Part shown: piece after piece, positions 35,528 to 45,296 of the stretch
How positions within the stretch are numbered: the first letter of the stretch is position 1
Layout of the letters: every line of letters begins with the position of its first letter
Assembly: GCA_964552195.1 (NCBI GenBank)
Contig: CAZKFM010000003.1
Coordinates: 1-64,000, forward strand
Reading direction: 5' to 3'
DNA: 64,000 nt
DNA from: CAZKAP01 sp964552195
Lineage (GTDB): Bacteria; Bacteroidota; Bacteroidia; Flavobacteriales; Flavobacteriaceae
Notes under the pieces: model-generated
Database searches by the model: none
What the model was told of the DNA's origin: nothing
What the model saw: the letters and a program-made list of their open reading frames with translations, nothing else
Translations under genes and position numbers: made by a program

Positions 35528-37186
35528 ATGAGCAGTACTTTCTCAGTCTGGGATTACGTCGTCTTTATCGTCTATGCCACCATAATACTCTCCGTCGGGC
35601 TTTTCGTTTCGCGAAACAAGGGAGGGAAGAAGAAGACTACCGAGGATTATTTTCTCGCCAGTAAGGCCCTTCCCTGGTGGGCCATAGGGGCCTCGCTGAT
35701 TGCCGCCAACATTTCTGCTGAGCAGTTTATCGGGATGTCGGGCTCGGGTTTTGTGTCCGGGCTGGCCATCGCCTCCTACGAATGGATGGCTGCCCTGACG
35801 CTGCTGATCGTAGGTAAGTTCTTCCTACCTGTATTTATTAAGCGAAAGCTCTATACCATACCCGAGTTTATCGAGCAGAGATACTCGACCAACCTCAAGT
35901 CCATACTCGCCGTTTTCTGGATTGCGTTGTATGTGTTCGTGAACTTGACCTCGGTGCTTTACCTGGGGGGACTGGCACTGGAGACCGTGCTGGGTGTGGA
36001 GTCGATTTATGCCATTATAGGTCTGGCCCTGTTTGCTGCGGCCTACTCCCTTTACGGGGGGCTGTCGGCTGTGGCCTGGACCGATATGATACAGGTGGTT
36101 TTCCTGGTGATCGGAGGTATAGTAACCACCTATATAGCCCTGAATATCGTAGGTGGTGACACCGGTGGGGTGTTTGCCGGCGCACAGCGCATTTACGAAG
36201 AGGCCCCGGGTCACTTCGACCTGATCCTGGACAAATCCAATCCCGAATACAACAACCTCCCCGGCATCGGGGTCCTGATTGGAGGGATGTGGATCGCTAA
36301 CCTCTATTACTGGGGCTTCAACCAGTATATCATACAGAGAACTTTGGCTGCCAAGTCCCTGGACGAGTCCCAGCGAGGAATCCTGTTTGCCGCTTTTCTG
36401 AAGATGATCATACCCTTTATCGTGGTTATTCCGGGAATCGCTGCCTACGTCATCGTAAATGATCCGGAATTACTGGCCAGTGTAAAGGAGTTGGGCAACA
36501 GTGGGGTACCCTCCAAGAACGACGACGCCTACCCCTGGCTGATGCAACTGCTGCCGGTCGGACTTAAGGGCGTTTCGGTCGCGGCCCTTGCTGCCGCCGT
36601 GGTTTCTTCATTGGCTTCCATGCTGAATTCCACCTCCACCATCTTTACCATGGACCTGTACAAGCCCTACATTGCCAAAAACGGCAACGAGCAGAATCTG
36701 GTCCGGGTCGGGCGGATATCGGCCGCAGTGGCTTTGGTATTGGCCGTAATCATGGCTCCCCTGCTTGGAAGCATCGATCAGGCGTTCCAGTTCATACAGG
36801 AATATACCGGCATAGTGAGCCCGGGTATACTGGCCGTGTTCATGCTGGGCCTGTTCTGGCCCCGAACATCGAATCGCGCCGCAATCGCAGGTGCTCTGTT
36901 TTCCATCCCTGTGGCCATGTACTTCAAGGTCGGGCCCAAGGGTTGGCTGGAAGGTGGAGGGATGGAAGGCCTGTTTGTAGAACTGCCTTTCCTGACTCAG
37001 ATGGGATTGACTTTCGTGATTACCTCCGTGTTTATGATGCTCTTCAGCTACCTGGAAAACCGCAGTGGTAAGGATAAAAATGCCCTGGTGATCGAAAAGG
37101 GCTATTTCAAGACCAGCCCGCTGTATAACGTCGGTGCCTTCGTGATTCTGATCCTGCTTTCGGTGATATATGCCTTGTTCTGGTAG
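35528..37186 (+). CDS. Sodium:solute symporter (SSS family), sugar type
   Basis: A 552-residue inner-membrane symporter resembling vSGLT with about 14 helices. Motifs are TTEDYFLASKALPWWAIG, AANISAEQFIGMSG, GGLSAVAWTDMIQ and WGFNQYIIQRTLAAK, the SGLT-type core. It is divergent from the GH/galM transcript by 167 bases and should import galactose or glucose with sodium, in line with a marine habitat. Confidence 0.92.
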   Translation: MSSTFSVWDYVVFIVYATIILSVGLFVSRNKGGKKKTTEDYFLASKALPWWAIGASLIAANISAEQFIGMSGSGFVSGLAIASYEWMAALTLLIVGKFFLPVFIKRKLYTIPEFIEQRYSTNLKSILAVFWIALYVFVNLTSVLYLGGLALETVLGVESIYAIIGLALFAAAYSLYGGLSAVAWTDMIQVVFLVIGGIVTTYIALNIVGGDTGGVFAGAQRIYEEAPGHFDLILDKSNPEYNNLPGIGVLIGGMWIANLYYWGFNQYIIQRTLAAKSLDESQRGILFAAFLKMIIPFIVVIPGIAAYVIVNDPELLASVKELGNSGVPSKNDDAYPWLMQLLPVGLKGVSVAALAAAVVSSLASMLNSTSTIFTMDLYKPYIAKNGNEQNLVRVGRISAAVALVLAVIMAPLLGSIDQAFQFIQEYTGIVSPGILAVFMLGLFWPRTSNRAAIAGALFSIPVAMYFKVGPKGWLEGGGMEGLFVELPFLTQMGLTFVITSVFMMLFSYLENRSGKDKNALVIEKGYFKTSPLYNVGAFVILILLSVIYALFW

Positions 37187-37263
37187 ACAGAGGTTTCAGG
37201 CGGAGGACCAACTACGGAGTTTTTTACCTACCTTCTGGCCGCTAAACACCTAACCACTCACCT

Positions 37264-38550
37264 ATGAAGGGGTATCAACCTGTTCAGGAGGTACAACGCA
37301 TTACCTCCCTGGACGTCATTCGCGGGTTTGCCCTGCTGGGAATCCTATTGATGAACATACACGGTATGGGCCTGCCCTTTGCCTATGCCGACCCGACCAT
37401 AGCCGGCGGCTCCGAAGGAAGCAACCTGCAGGTTTGGATGATGAATAACCTCTTCTTCGAGGGCACGATGAGGGGGCTCTTTACGGTGATCTACGGGGCA
37501 AGCGCCGTGCTTCTGCTCAATAAACTGGAGAATCGAGATGCCAGCCTGGGTGCGGCCGATATCTACTACCGGCGAGTGATGTGGCTCCTCCTTTTCGGAC
37601 TCATTCATGCCTATGTACTGCTCTGGTGGGGGGAGATTCTCTACAGTTACGCCCTCTTCGGCTTTCTGCTTTTTCCCCTGCGAAAAACCGCTCCCAAATG
37701 GCTGCTGGCTGCGGCCCTTGTGCTTATATCCATTGGTATTTTGCTGGATGTAGCGGATTATCACGAAATGGATCGGATCTACAAGAAGGGGCCGGAACTC
37801 GAGCAACTCGTAAATAGAGGCACGGAACTCAACCTGGAGCAGGAGACCACATGGGAAGCCTACCAGGAGGCCCTGGAGAAGCATCCGGAAGAAGAGATCG
37901 CCGGCGATGTAAAGGTGAAGAGTACCGGAACATACGTGGAAATTTTTAAGGCGTTTGTCCCCGTGAATGCGTTTATGCAGTCCAAGTTCTCCTACCGGTA
38001 TGATCCCTGGGATCTGCTCTCGTTCATGCTCATGGGTATGGCCTTCTTTAAATGGGGTATCCTTCAAAACCAAAGAAGTACCGGGTTTTACCTATTGATG
38101 ACCGTCTTGGGCTACGGTTTGGGTGTACTGGTAAACTATTACGAATCCCTGATCGAAATTGAGGCCAACTGGGACTCCCTGGCCCAGGCCCGTGCCCATC
38201 AGTCCTATCATGTGGGCAGATTGCTGATTACTTTGGGGCATATAGGCGCAGTCATGCTCATGGTGCGATGGAGGGTACTTAGTTTCCTGCAAAAAGCCGT
38301 GGCCGCAGTGGGCCGTATGGCACTGACCAACTACGTCATGCACAGTATTATTGCCGCCTTTGTTTTCTACGGCTTCGGATGGGGACTCTACGGACAGCTG
38401 GAGCGCTACGAACTTTACTATGTCGTATTCTCCGTTTGGATACTGCAGCTCATAACGAGCCCGCTTTGGCTCAGGTACTTTCATTTTGGACCCCTCGAAT
38501 GGGTATGGCGGTCGCTTACGTACAAGAAACGGCAGACTTTCCGAAGGTAA
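37264..38550 (+). CDS. DUF418 family membrane protein
   Basis: A 428-residue polytopic protein. The N-terminus RITSLDVIRGFALLGILLMNI is the start signature shared by DUF418/acyltransferase-like membrane proteins, and the C-terminal DUF418 domain ends in FGPLEWVWRSLTY. A soluble charged loop of about 60 residues splits the helices. Function is unknown; it lies 77 bases downstream of the symporter and may be co-transcribed. Confidence 0.88.
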   Translation: MKGYQPVQEVQRITSLDVIRGFALLGILLMNIHGMGLPFAYADPTIAGGSEGSNLQVWMMNNLFFEGTMRGLFTVIYGASAVLLLNKLENRDASLGAADIYYRRVMWLLLFGLIHAYVLLWWGEILYSYALFGFLLFPLRKTAPKWLLAAALVLISIGILLDVADYHEMDRIYKKGPELEQLVNRGTELNLEQETTWEAYQEALEKHPEEEIAGDVKVKSTGTYVEIFKAFVPVNAFMQSKFSYRYDPWDLLSFMLMGMAFFKWGILQNQRSTGFYLLMTVLGYGLGVLVNYYESLIEIEANWDSLAQARAHQSYHVGRLLITLGHIGAVMLMVRWRVLSFLQKAVAAVGRMALTNYVMHSIIAAFVFYGFGWGLYGQLERYELYYVVFSVWILQLITSPLWLRYFHFGPLEWVWRSLTYKKRQTFRR

Positions 38551-38621
38551 TACCAGGCAGACCAGGGAGTTTTGAGTCGATTCCACTATTTTACCGGGCG
38601 AAAATCGTGATCCGACCTTAG

Positions 38622-39068
38622 ATGACGCCCCGCAGTTTTTTCCCGTACTTCCGACCGGCTGCATTAGCGCTCCTTCCCGCCATTGGCTTCTTCCTCCTGC
38701 TGCCCGGGCTGGATCGATCTCACTACTTGCGGATTGAATCGACACACACGAAGACGGAGGACATCGTTTTTTATTTTGAGGATCTCGACGGCGACGGAGA
38801 CTCCGAGCTCATACAGGCGAGCCATAACAGCAGGGGACAACCGTCCATTACCGTTTATCGCGATTGGGCAGATCCGCTGGATCAGTGGAATCTGAAAGGA
38901 AGCTTTATCAACCGCAACAAAGAGGTTTACTTTCCCGACCTGGACGGGGATGGCATAAAGGAAGTACTGAGCTATACCCTGGCTGCCGATTCCATTTTCT
39001 TTAACGCTGTAAAGCCCTTCTCAAGTAAGGAGAACGCGATTATATCCATTTGTAGATACCCTGGCTAA
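38622..39068 (+). pseudogene. N-terminal fragment of FG-GAP sensor histidine kinase (frameshifted)
   Basis: The first ~145 residues of the kinase continued at 39061-40686. A membrane segment (about 10-28) is followed by two FG-GAP/VCBS calcium-type motifs, DLDGDGDSELI and DLDGDGIKEVL. The frame then ends at TAA 39066-39068. The rest of the protein lies one base out of register, so a +1 frameshift occurred between 39013 and 39065, with no homopolymer to explain it. Either a real mutation or an assembly error. Confidence 0.75.
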
Positions 39069-40686
39069 CTATCATAGCGAACAAAACTACAACAAGCTTA
39101 TTGAAATCAACGGTGCTGGTGTTAGGGTTCTTGAGGATACCACGGGTACGCTGTCGCTGGTTTTCCCCTTAAGTACGGGATTTGCCGGTTATCCCCGTAA
39201 CGTTTACCGTGTCGAATTGGAGTCGGGCAGGGTAGGGAAGTCGGCCCATCTGGGCAACCGCCTGGGCCTGGGCCCGGTCCATGATCTCGACCGGGACGGC
39301 CGTCCTGAAATTCTGGTCTTGACCAACTCGGCCGACAACGATCGCTGGTTCAATGATCAGTACCGCGCCTATGCGGACTCAATCAGTTGGCTTATGGTCT
39401 TGACTCAGGATCTTAAACCCGCCTTTCCGCCTAAGGCCTTTCCGTTGCGGTTTTCCTCCGTACACCCTTTCGTACTGGCCTCCAGGCTTCCAGGCCTGCA
39501 CGCCGCATACAAGAGCCGCAACCAGGAGGAGGGGGTTTCCGCATTGTACCGGTTCGATACTCAGGGAAGCGTTCTGGATTCCGTCGTTTTGCGCAATGGT
39601 AATTTCAACTTCTTTATCAACACCTTTCGTGAGAAGATTCACATTTACTATCAGGATGGTTCTCTGGAAACCTATGATCACAGGCTTCGAAAGGAGGTAT
39701 CGATTTCCATACCGGAGAATGCACTGCTGTTCCCTGTTAATGAAAAGGGCACACGGCGGGATCAATGGTTACTGCTTGATCGAATACATAACGAGTTAAG
39801 CGTTTATGATTACAAATTCCGGGATCCGGTATCCGTTCGAATACCTTCGGGTATACCCACCGAGAGTACTGCAGGTTTTTATATGGCAAATGGAGAGCAG
39901 CAAATCTGGCTGCAAAAGGGTGATGAGGTGGTCCTGATGCGGCTATTACCCAATCCTTTATTCGCCTGGAAGCCCGCAATATTCCTGCTGGTTTATGCCG
40001 GTATGCTCCTGATAGTCCTGCTCGCGATGCGCTTGCAACGCCTAGGGGATCAAAGAAAACGTCAACTCGAAGAGCAGATCGCGGACCTGCAATTGAAAAC
40101 CATTAAGAATCAGGTCGATCCACATTTCGTATTCAATGCGGTGAATATCATTAGTGAGATGAACCTGGGAGATGATAAGATCGGCGCAGACAACTATATA
40201 TGCGAATTATCCGATCTCATGCGCAGGACCCTTCAAAGTTCGGATCGCTTACAATGCAGTCTGGGTGAAGAGATCGAGTATGTCGAGAATTACATCCGCC
40301 TGCAGCGAATACGATTGCAAAACAGTTTCGATTATTCCCAGGATATCGATCCCGGGATCGATTTGTCCAGGAAGGTGCCCAAGCACATTTTGTATACCCA
40401 TGTGGAAAACGCGATCAAACACGGGTTGCACGGCCTGAATCGAAAAGGTCGGTTACATATAGCAGTAGGAGCTCAGGGGGAGGCCTTGCTTATGCAGGTG
40501 GAAGATAACGGACACGGGGCAAAGAAGTCTTTCGCTGCGCCCCGTCCATCCACAGGAAACGGTTTGAAGATCATGGAACAGATGATCGAACTCTATCAGC
40601 TCCGCTATGGCCAAAGAATCGAGTTTTCTATGGAACATGTAAGGCCGGAATCCGGAACCTGGGTACGCATATGGATCCGCAATTGA
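39061..40686 (+). pseudogene. C-terminal part of FG-GAP sensor kinase with LytS-type (HisKA_7-like/His_kinase) core
   Basis: The remaining ~540 residues: more extracellular beta-propeller sequence with a third motif (DLDRDGRPEIL), a membrane helix (near 39970-40030), a coiled coil, and a LytS/YehU-type kinase domain. The phospho-acceptor is in DPHFVFNAVN; VENAIKHGL and EDNGHGA, then GNGLKIMEQ, form the ATP site. The frame is open from 39013 but has no ATG; a TTG at 39217 is the first usable start, which would remove the membrane anchor sequence upstream. Taken with 38622-39068 it would be a ~688-codon sensor kinase binding an external ligand. The response regulator follows 157 bases later. 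If the frameshift is real, sensing is probably lost or altered. Confidence 0.8.
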
Positions 40687-40843
40687 ACCCGGGGCGCAAT
40701 TATTGAGGTGTAATATTTAAGCTTTTTCGAGTAATTAGTTAATAATTGCGAAAAAACAGATTCTTTTTACTCATTTATCATAGCAATATTGTGAGTAATG
40801 AAGTGTTAAATTCATATTTTGAATGCTACTGAATGCTGGGAAT

Positions 40844-41401
40844 ATGAAGCTCCAAATCATGGCCATAGACGATGAGGCTCGGGCCCTGAATCGCCTGAAG
40901 ATGTTGATTAATATGGAAGAAGACCTGGAACTGATAGGACAGTATTCCGATACAGAGGAAGGAATGGAAGCAGTACTTACCCAAAACCCGGATGCGGTTT
41001 GTGTGGACGTAGAGATGCCAGGAACTTCGGGTATTCAGTTCGCCAGGGAAATCATTTCACGTGGTTTTCGTGGGGGCATTATCATGATATCCGCACATCA
41101 GCAATACGCCATAGATGCCTTCCGCGCCGGTGCATTCGACTATCTGCTGAAGCCGATCAAACAGGACGAACTCCGGCAGTGCTTCCGTCGGTTTCACGCA
41201 CAGAAATGCATCGACCTGAACGATAATGAAAAGAACATCATCAGGTTGCTTTCCAATGGAGCCAACAGTGAGGAAATAGCGGGGAAGTTATACATCGCCA
41301 AGAATACGGTAGATACCTACAGGCGAAAGATCCTGCAAAAGACCCAGACCAAGAATACGGCCCAATTGATTCGTTTCGCTATTGAGGGCGGACTGATTTG
41401 A
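40844..41401 (+). CDS. Response regulator with LuxR-type HTH output domain
   Basis: A 185-residue regulator: receiver domain with acidic pair Asp9/Asp10, phosphorylation site Asp55 (VCVDVEMPG) and Lys103 (LLKPIK), then a LuxR-type helix-turn-helix (about 122-182; NSEEIAGKLYIAKNTVDTYRRKI spans the motif). The start at 40844 is preferred because MKLQIMAIDDE is the natural receiver start. Its kinase partner upstream is of the LytS type, which usually pairs with LytTR-domain regulators, so this pairing with a LuxR output is less usual. The GH53 galactanase gene follows after 62 bases and is a possible target. Confidence 0.9.
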   Translation: MKLQIMAIDDEARALNRLKMLINMEEDLELIGQYSDTEEGMEAVLTQNPDAVCVDVEMPGTSGIQFAREIISRGFRGGIIMISAHQQYAIDAFRAGAFDYLLKPIKQDELRQCFRRFHAQKCIDLNDNEKNIIRLLSNGANSEEIAGKLYIAKNTVDTYRRKILQKTQTKNTAQLIRFAIEGGLI

Positions 41402-41463
41402 TCTTTCCGAATTCCATTCCGTAGGGATAAATCGCTAAATTCAGCGAAAATCAAAGTCGTGGA

Positions 41464-42543
41464 ATGATGAGGGTGAGCTCCATTTTCCTTTCCCTGTTTT
41501 TGCTGTTCTCCTGTAGTGAAGCCGAATCGGTACCGGGTGAAGACCCTGATACTCTCCCTTCGTTTATCGCTGCTGTGGATGTGTCTTTCTTCCCGGAGAT
41601 TATGGATTCCGGGTACGAATTCCGCAACGCTGCAGGAACCCCGGTTCCCCTTTTGGAGTTCATGAGGGAGCAAGGGGTCAATACCGCGCGGATCAGGTTA
41701 TGGGTAAATCCCGAATCCGAGCGGAGCGGTTTACTGGAAGTAAAAGAATTTTCATCACGACTTAAATCCCTGGGCTATCGGATATGGATCACAGCGCACT
41801 ATTCCGATAGCTGGGCGGATCCGGGCAAGCAGGTTCCACCCTCGGCCTGGGACGAACTGGATTTTGAGTCCCTGAAGGACGAGGTCGCCCGCTACACCTT
41901 TCAGGTAGTAAGTGAAATACAACCCGATATCTATCAGATCGGCAATGAGATCAATCCCGGCATATTACTCCCCAAGGGCGATCGATTCAATAGTGAACGA
42001 CAGTTCCTGGAATTGCTTTCCGCGGCTTCCTCTGCCGTTCGGTCAGCAAACGAAGATACCCGGATCATGCTGCACTTTGCGGGCTTAAGCGGCGCTCAGG
42101 ATTTCTATCGGCAGGTCGCTTCCGTCGATTACGACCTGATCGGAGTCTCGTATTACCCCTGGTGGCACGGGAAAAGCCTCGGGACGCTGCAATCAACGCT
42201 TCAACTGCTGGGTTCGGAAAACGATAAGGAGGTGATAGTGGCCGAGACGGCGTATCCATTTACGCTGGGCTTTGACGATTTTACCAACAATATCATAGGA
42301 TGGGAGTCACAACTATACCTTCCCCAGTTTCCCGCGACCCCACAAGGCCAGAGTAATTTTCTGGTCGAGTTGCGTCAGGTTACTCAAAGCACGACTCGGG
42401 GCCGAGGATTCTGTTATTGGGCGCCTGAATGGGTGGCCTTTAAAGGTGGGACGGCCGAAGATGGTTCTCCCTGGGAAAACAATGCACTTTTCGATTTTGA
42501 AGGAAAGGCGCTTTCGGCCTGGGAGGCATACAAACAGGACTAA
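41464..42543 (+). CDS. GH53 endo-beta-1,4-galactanase, lipoprotein
   Basis: A 359-residue clan GH-A enzyme cleaving beta-1,4-galactan (arabinogalactan type I). The lipoprotein signal ends at Cys17 (LLFSC). Family motifs are AAVDVSFFPEI, GVNTARIRLWVNP, acid/base Glu162 (QIGNEINPG), GVSYYPWWHG and nucleophile Glu261 (VAETAYP). It stands just after the two-component pair and ends 23 bases before a convergent VOC gene. With the symporter, galM and the large GH-A enzyme it supports galactan use. Confidence 0.93.
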   Translation: MMRVSSIFLSLFLLFSCSEAESVPGEDPDTLPSFIAAVDVSFFPEIMDSGYEFRNAAGTPVPLLEFMREQGVNTARIRLWVNPESERSGLLEVKEFSSRLKSLGYRIWITAHYSDSWADPGKQVPPSAWDELDFESLKDEVARYTFQVVSEIQPDIYQIGNEINPGILLPKGDRFNSERQFLELLSAASSAVRSANEDTRIMLHFAGLSGAQDFYRQVASVDYDLIGVSYYPWWHGKSLGTLQSTLQLLGSENDKEVIVAETAYPFTLGFDDFTNNIIGWESQLYLPQFPATPQGQSNFLVELRQVTQSTTRGRGFCYWAPEWVAFKGGTAEDGSPWENNALFDFEGKALSAWEAYKQD

Positions 42544-42566
42544 AAACCTTCGTCTCCGTCCTTATT

Positions 42567-42932
42567 CTAAAAACTGTTCTCCCCAAAGGTCAGGATATTG
42601 CCGTCGGGGTCTGTAATGTCAAAGTCTTTCATGTGGTACTCCTGTTCGTCGAGTTCGGCAGTAATACGTACTCCCTTAGCTACGAATTCCCGGTGAAGCG
42701 CTTCCACCTCGTTGACAAAGATATAGGCCTGCGTTACCCGGGGCTTAGGAGGCTCGAATTCCGGGATAAGGGTAAGGTGAATGCTGGTGTCTCCCCGCTT
42801 CAGAACTGCATATTCCGGCGGCTCTTTCCAAAGGAAATTCTGACTGAAACCGAGTTTGTTGCAATAATAGTCCAGGGAGACAAAAATATCCGTAACCGGT
42901 ATAACCGTGGCTGCATGCATAATGCGTTCCAT
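42567..42932 (-). CDS. VOC/glyoxalase-fold protein
   Basis: A 121-residue protein of the vicinal-oxygen-chelate superfamily, similar to bleomycin-resistance-type proteins: IPVTDIFVSLDYYCNKLGF at the start, then GDTSIHLT, and DITDPDGNILTFGE at the end. No specific activity can be assigned. An internal ATG at 42920 is an equally possible start. Confidence 0.85.
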   Translation of the reverse strand: MERIMHAATVIPVTDIFVSLDYYCNKLGFSQNFLWKEPPEYAVLKRGDTSIHLTLIPEFEPPKPRVTQAYIFVNEVEALHREFVAKGVRITAELDEQEYHMKDFDITDPDGNILTFGENSF

Positions 42933-43018
42933 ACCCAGGTAAAGTTTATATACAGGGTAAGTTACTGATATTTAAACTCCCCGGACAAATAACCATCCAA
43001 AAACACCGGTCGGGCATA

Positions 43019-43534
43019 CTAACCATTCTTGCGGCCCTTCCCCTTCTTCTTACGGGGAAGTTTCTTCCGGATACGCTGAAGCTCGTTATCCAGTACATGG
43101 TTGTCCTCTTCTTTGACACCGTAGGCACGAGCCTCTTTCAGGGCCTTTAGGGCTTCCCATGTACGACCTAATCGATCCAGCAGCTGGCCTTTCAGGATCA
43201 TCAGGCTGCCCTTGGGGCTACCCTTAGTCTTCAGCGCGAATTCCAGGAACCGCTCTGCATCGCTATAGTCCTCGTACTCCATAAGAATTCTGAGGTAAAC
43301 CGGATACAGCAGGGGCAGTTCCATACGACTGCCCAGGGCGACTTCCAGGCATTCCCTGGCCTTTTCCAGATCGCCCAGCTGTTCGAAATACACACGGCCC
43401 ATTAGATAAAGAGCATAAGGATTCTCTGGCTCGTACGACAAGGCGTAGTTCAGCGCTTCAACCGATTCACTCAGGTCATACGGGTACGATTCCAGTGCCT
43501 TGAACAGATACGGGTTGAAAGGGTTACTTTCCAT
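43019..43534 (-). CDS. TPR protein with basic C-terminal tail (paralogue 1)
   Basis: A 171-residue soluble protein with about three tetratricopeptide-like helical pairs (NALSYEPENPYALYLMG is the clearest) and a Lys/Arg-rich tail with RKKLPRKKK. It is a paralogue of 52420-52953, which shares the MES start, the ALSYEPxNxxAL segment, LPLLYP/LPIIYP, GQLL and the KKLPRKKK tail. The function is unknown; the basic tail may bind nucleic acid or acidic membrane lipid. Confidence 0.8.
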   Translation of the reverse strand: MESNPFNPYLFKALESYPYDLSESVEALNYALSYEPENPYALYLMGRVYFEQLGDLEKARECLEVALGSRMELPLLYPVYLRILMEYEDYSDAERFLEFALKTKGSPKGSLMILKGQLLDRLGRTWEALKALKEARAYGVKEEDNHVLDNELQRIRKKLPRKKKGKGRKNG

Positions 43535-44151
43535 TACGAAAAAAATTAGTGACGACCGCCTTGGAGCGGACTAATTCGGTTAGCGGGTTTCGGAAAGCAA
43601 CAAATGAGGTTGTCCGAAACAGAAATACGATGCTTCGGACCCGGAAGAGAAGAAACTATCCCGATGTGAACCGAAGCCTGGTACTGAGGAAACCCGGTTT
43701 CCTTAGTGCCCTCAATGTGCATTGAATTAACATGGCTTCTTTTTTAATGGCCGGGCGGTAGACCCGATTAATTACCGGGTGCAAATGTGGGACATACTGC
43801 ACAAAATCGCAAGTAAAAATAAAATTAAATTGCTGAATATCAGAAAAATACGAAAAAAATTGGCAATAAGAGGACTGTCCGCCTTATGCGGACTGCCGTA
43901 AGCCTTTTTTGCTATATACGGCCTTTGACGTTATGGTATGTTCGTTTGCTTCTTTACTCATAAAATCCGTCCGTGGGACAGGGCTCACGCATGATTAAGC
44001 ATGACGTGCCGTTATCATCGACCCTAATCCGGTTACAAATATCATAAAATCGGGCTATTCTTTACATGCAAATGGGTTGTTTCGGTATTAATGCTTCGGA
44101 GTCCTGCGTAGTTGAATAAAAACTCGGAAATTTGGAGCCGAATACGAATAC
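43535..44151. other. 617-base gene-free region with small hairpins
   Basis: No convincing gene. Two hairpins stand out: ACCCG/CGGGT near 43760-43780 and a perfect GTCCGC-CTTAT-GCGGAC at 43877-43893, followed about 12 bases later by a run of six T (43905-43910), which resembles a poor plus-strand terminator. It must include promoters for the TPR gene (minus) and chrA (plus), but no exact TAnnTTTG was found. A small RNA is possible and unproven. Confidence 0.45.
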
Positions 44152-45288
44152 ATGGCAGCTACCTCACAAACAGATCGCTTAAAGGAAATCGCTGGGGTAT
44201 TCTTTAAACTGGGGTGTTTCGCTTTCGGAGGACCCGCGGCCCACATCGCCATGATGGAACAAGAAGTAGTGGAAAGGCGAAAGTGGATCGATCACCAGCA
44301 TTTCCTGGATTTGATAGGTGCGACCAATCTGATACCCGGCCCCAATTCCACCGAACTCACCATGCATTGTGGCAAAGAACGCGGGGGTTTCCTCGGTCTG
44401 GTCGTTGCCGGATTATCGTTTATCCTGCCCTCGGTGGTCATTACCGGGTTCCTGGCCTGGCTGTACGTTTCCTACGGAAACCTGCCTGAGGTACAGCCGT
44501 TCATTTACGGCATTCAGCCGGCCGTGTTGGCGATTATCACCTCGGCTATCATCAAGCTGGGGCGCAAGGCCCTGAAGAATTCCGAACTTATCATCATGGG
44601 CATACTGATCCTGTTTGTCAGCCTCGGTGGCGCCAACGAGGTGCTGCTGCTGTTGGGATCAGGACTGCTTGGTGCCGCCTTTTTCCATTACCGCCAAAGG
44701 TTTCGTACCAGCCTGAAGTCGTATGCGCCTGCCCTGTTCATTATCGGTGACCTGCTGCGTAGTTCGATGAGCATTCCGCAGGTATTCTGGTCATTCCTCA
44801 AGGTAGGATCGGTGCTCTACGGTAGTGGTTATGTGCTTTTTGCCTATCTGGATGCCGAGTTGGTGGCCCGCGGGTGGCTGACACGGGCCGAATTGCTCGA
44901 TGCCATAGCCGTAGGTCAATTTACGCCGGGGCCCGTTTTATCCACTTCGACTTTTATTGGTTTTCAGTTGGCCGGACCCTGGGGTGCTGTGGCAGCTACC
45001 GTTGGCATATTTCTGCCCTCTTTTGTTTTTGTATCCCTGCTTAATCCTTTAGTGCCCAAATTGAGGAGCTCCCGCTTTATGGGATTCTTTCTGGACAGCG
45101 TGAACGTAGCTGCCGTTGCGGTCATGGCGGCTATTTTGGTAGAGCTTTCAGCAGAGGCCATAGTAGAGTGGCATACACTATTGATTGCGCTGCTTAGTTA
45201 TGCCTGGGTATTTGGTTACCGCAAAGCCAGTCCGATTTGGGTGGTGGTTATTGGCTCCCTGTTGGGGTACCTCCTGCACCTGGTCTAG
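44152..45288 (+). CDS. chrA: Chromate transporter ChrA
   Basis: A 378-residue two-domain (long-chain) CHR protein. Each half carries the family motif: FGGPAAHIAMM with PGPNSTELTMHCGKERGG in the first, and GSGYVLFAYL with GQFTPGPVLSTSTFIG in the second. About ten membrane helices. It exports chromate and may act on other oxyanions. It is monocistronic and converges on a hypothetical gene 8 bases away. Confidence 0.93.
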   Translation: MAATSQTDRLKEIAGVFFKLGCFAFGGPAAHIAMMEQEVVERRKWIDHQHFLDLIGATNLIPGPNSTELTMHCGKERGGFLGLVVAGLSFILPSVVITGFLAWLYVSYGNLPEVQPFIYGIQPAVLAIITSAIIKLGRKALKNSELIIMGILILFVSLGGANEVLLLLGSGLLGAAFFHYRQRFRTSLKSYAPALFIIGDLLRSSMSIPQVFWSFLKVGSVLYGSGYVLFAYLDAELVARGWLTRAELLDAIAVGQFTPGPVLSTSTFIGFQLAGPWGAVAATVGIFLPSFVFVSLLNPLVPKLRSSRFMGFFLDSVNVAAVAVMAAILVELSAEAIVEWHTLLIALLSYAWVFGYRKASPIWVVVIGSLLGYLLHLV

Positions 45289-45296
45289 CCCTGGAA

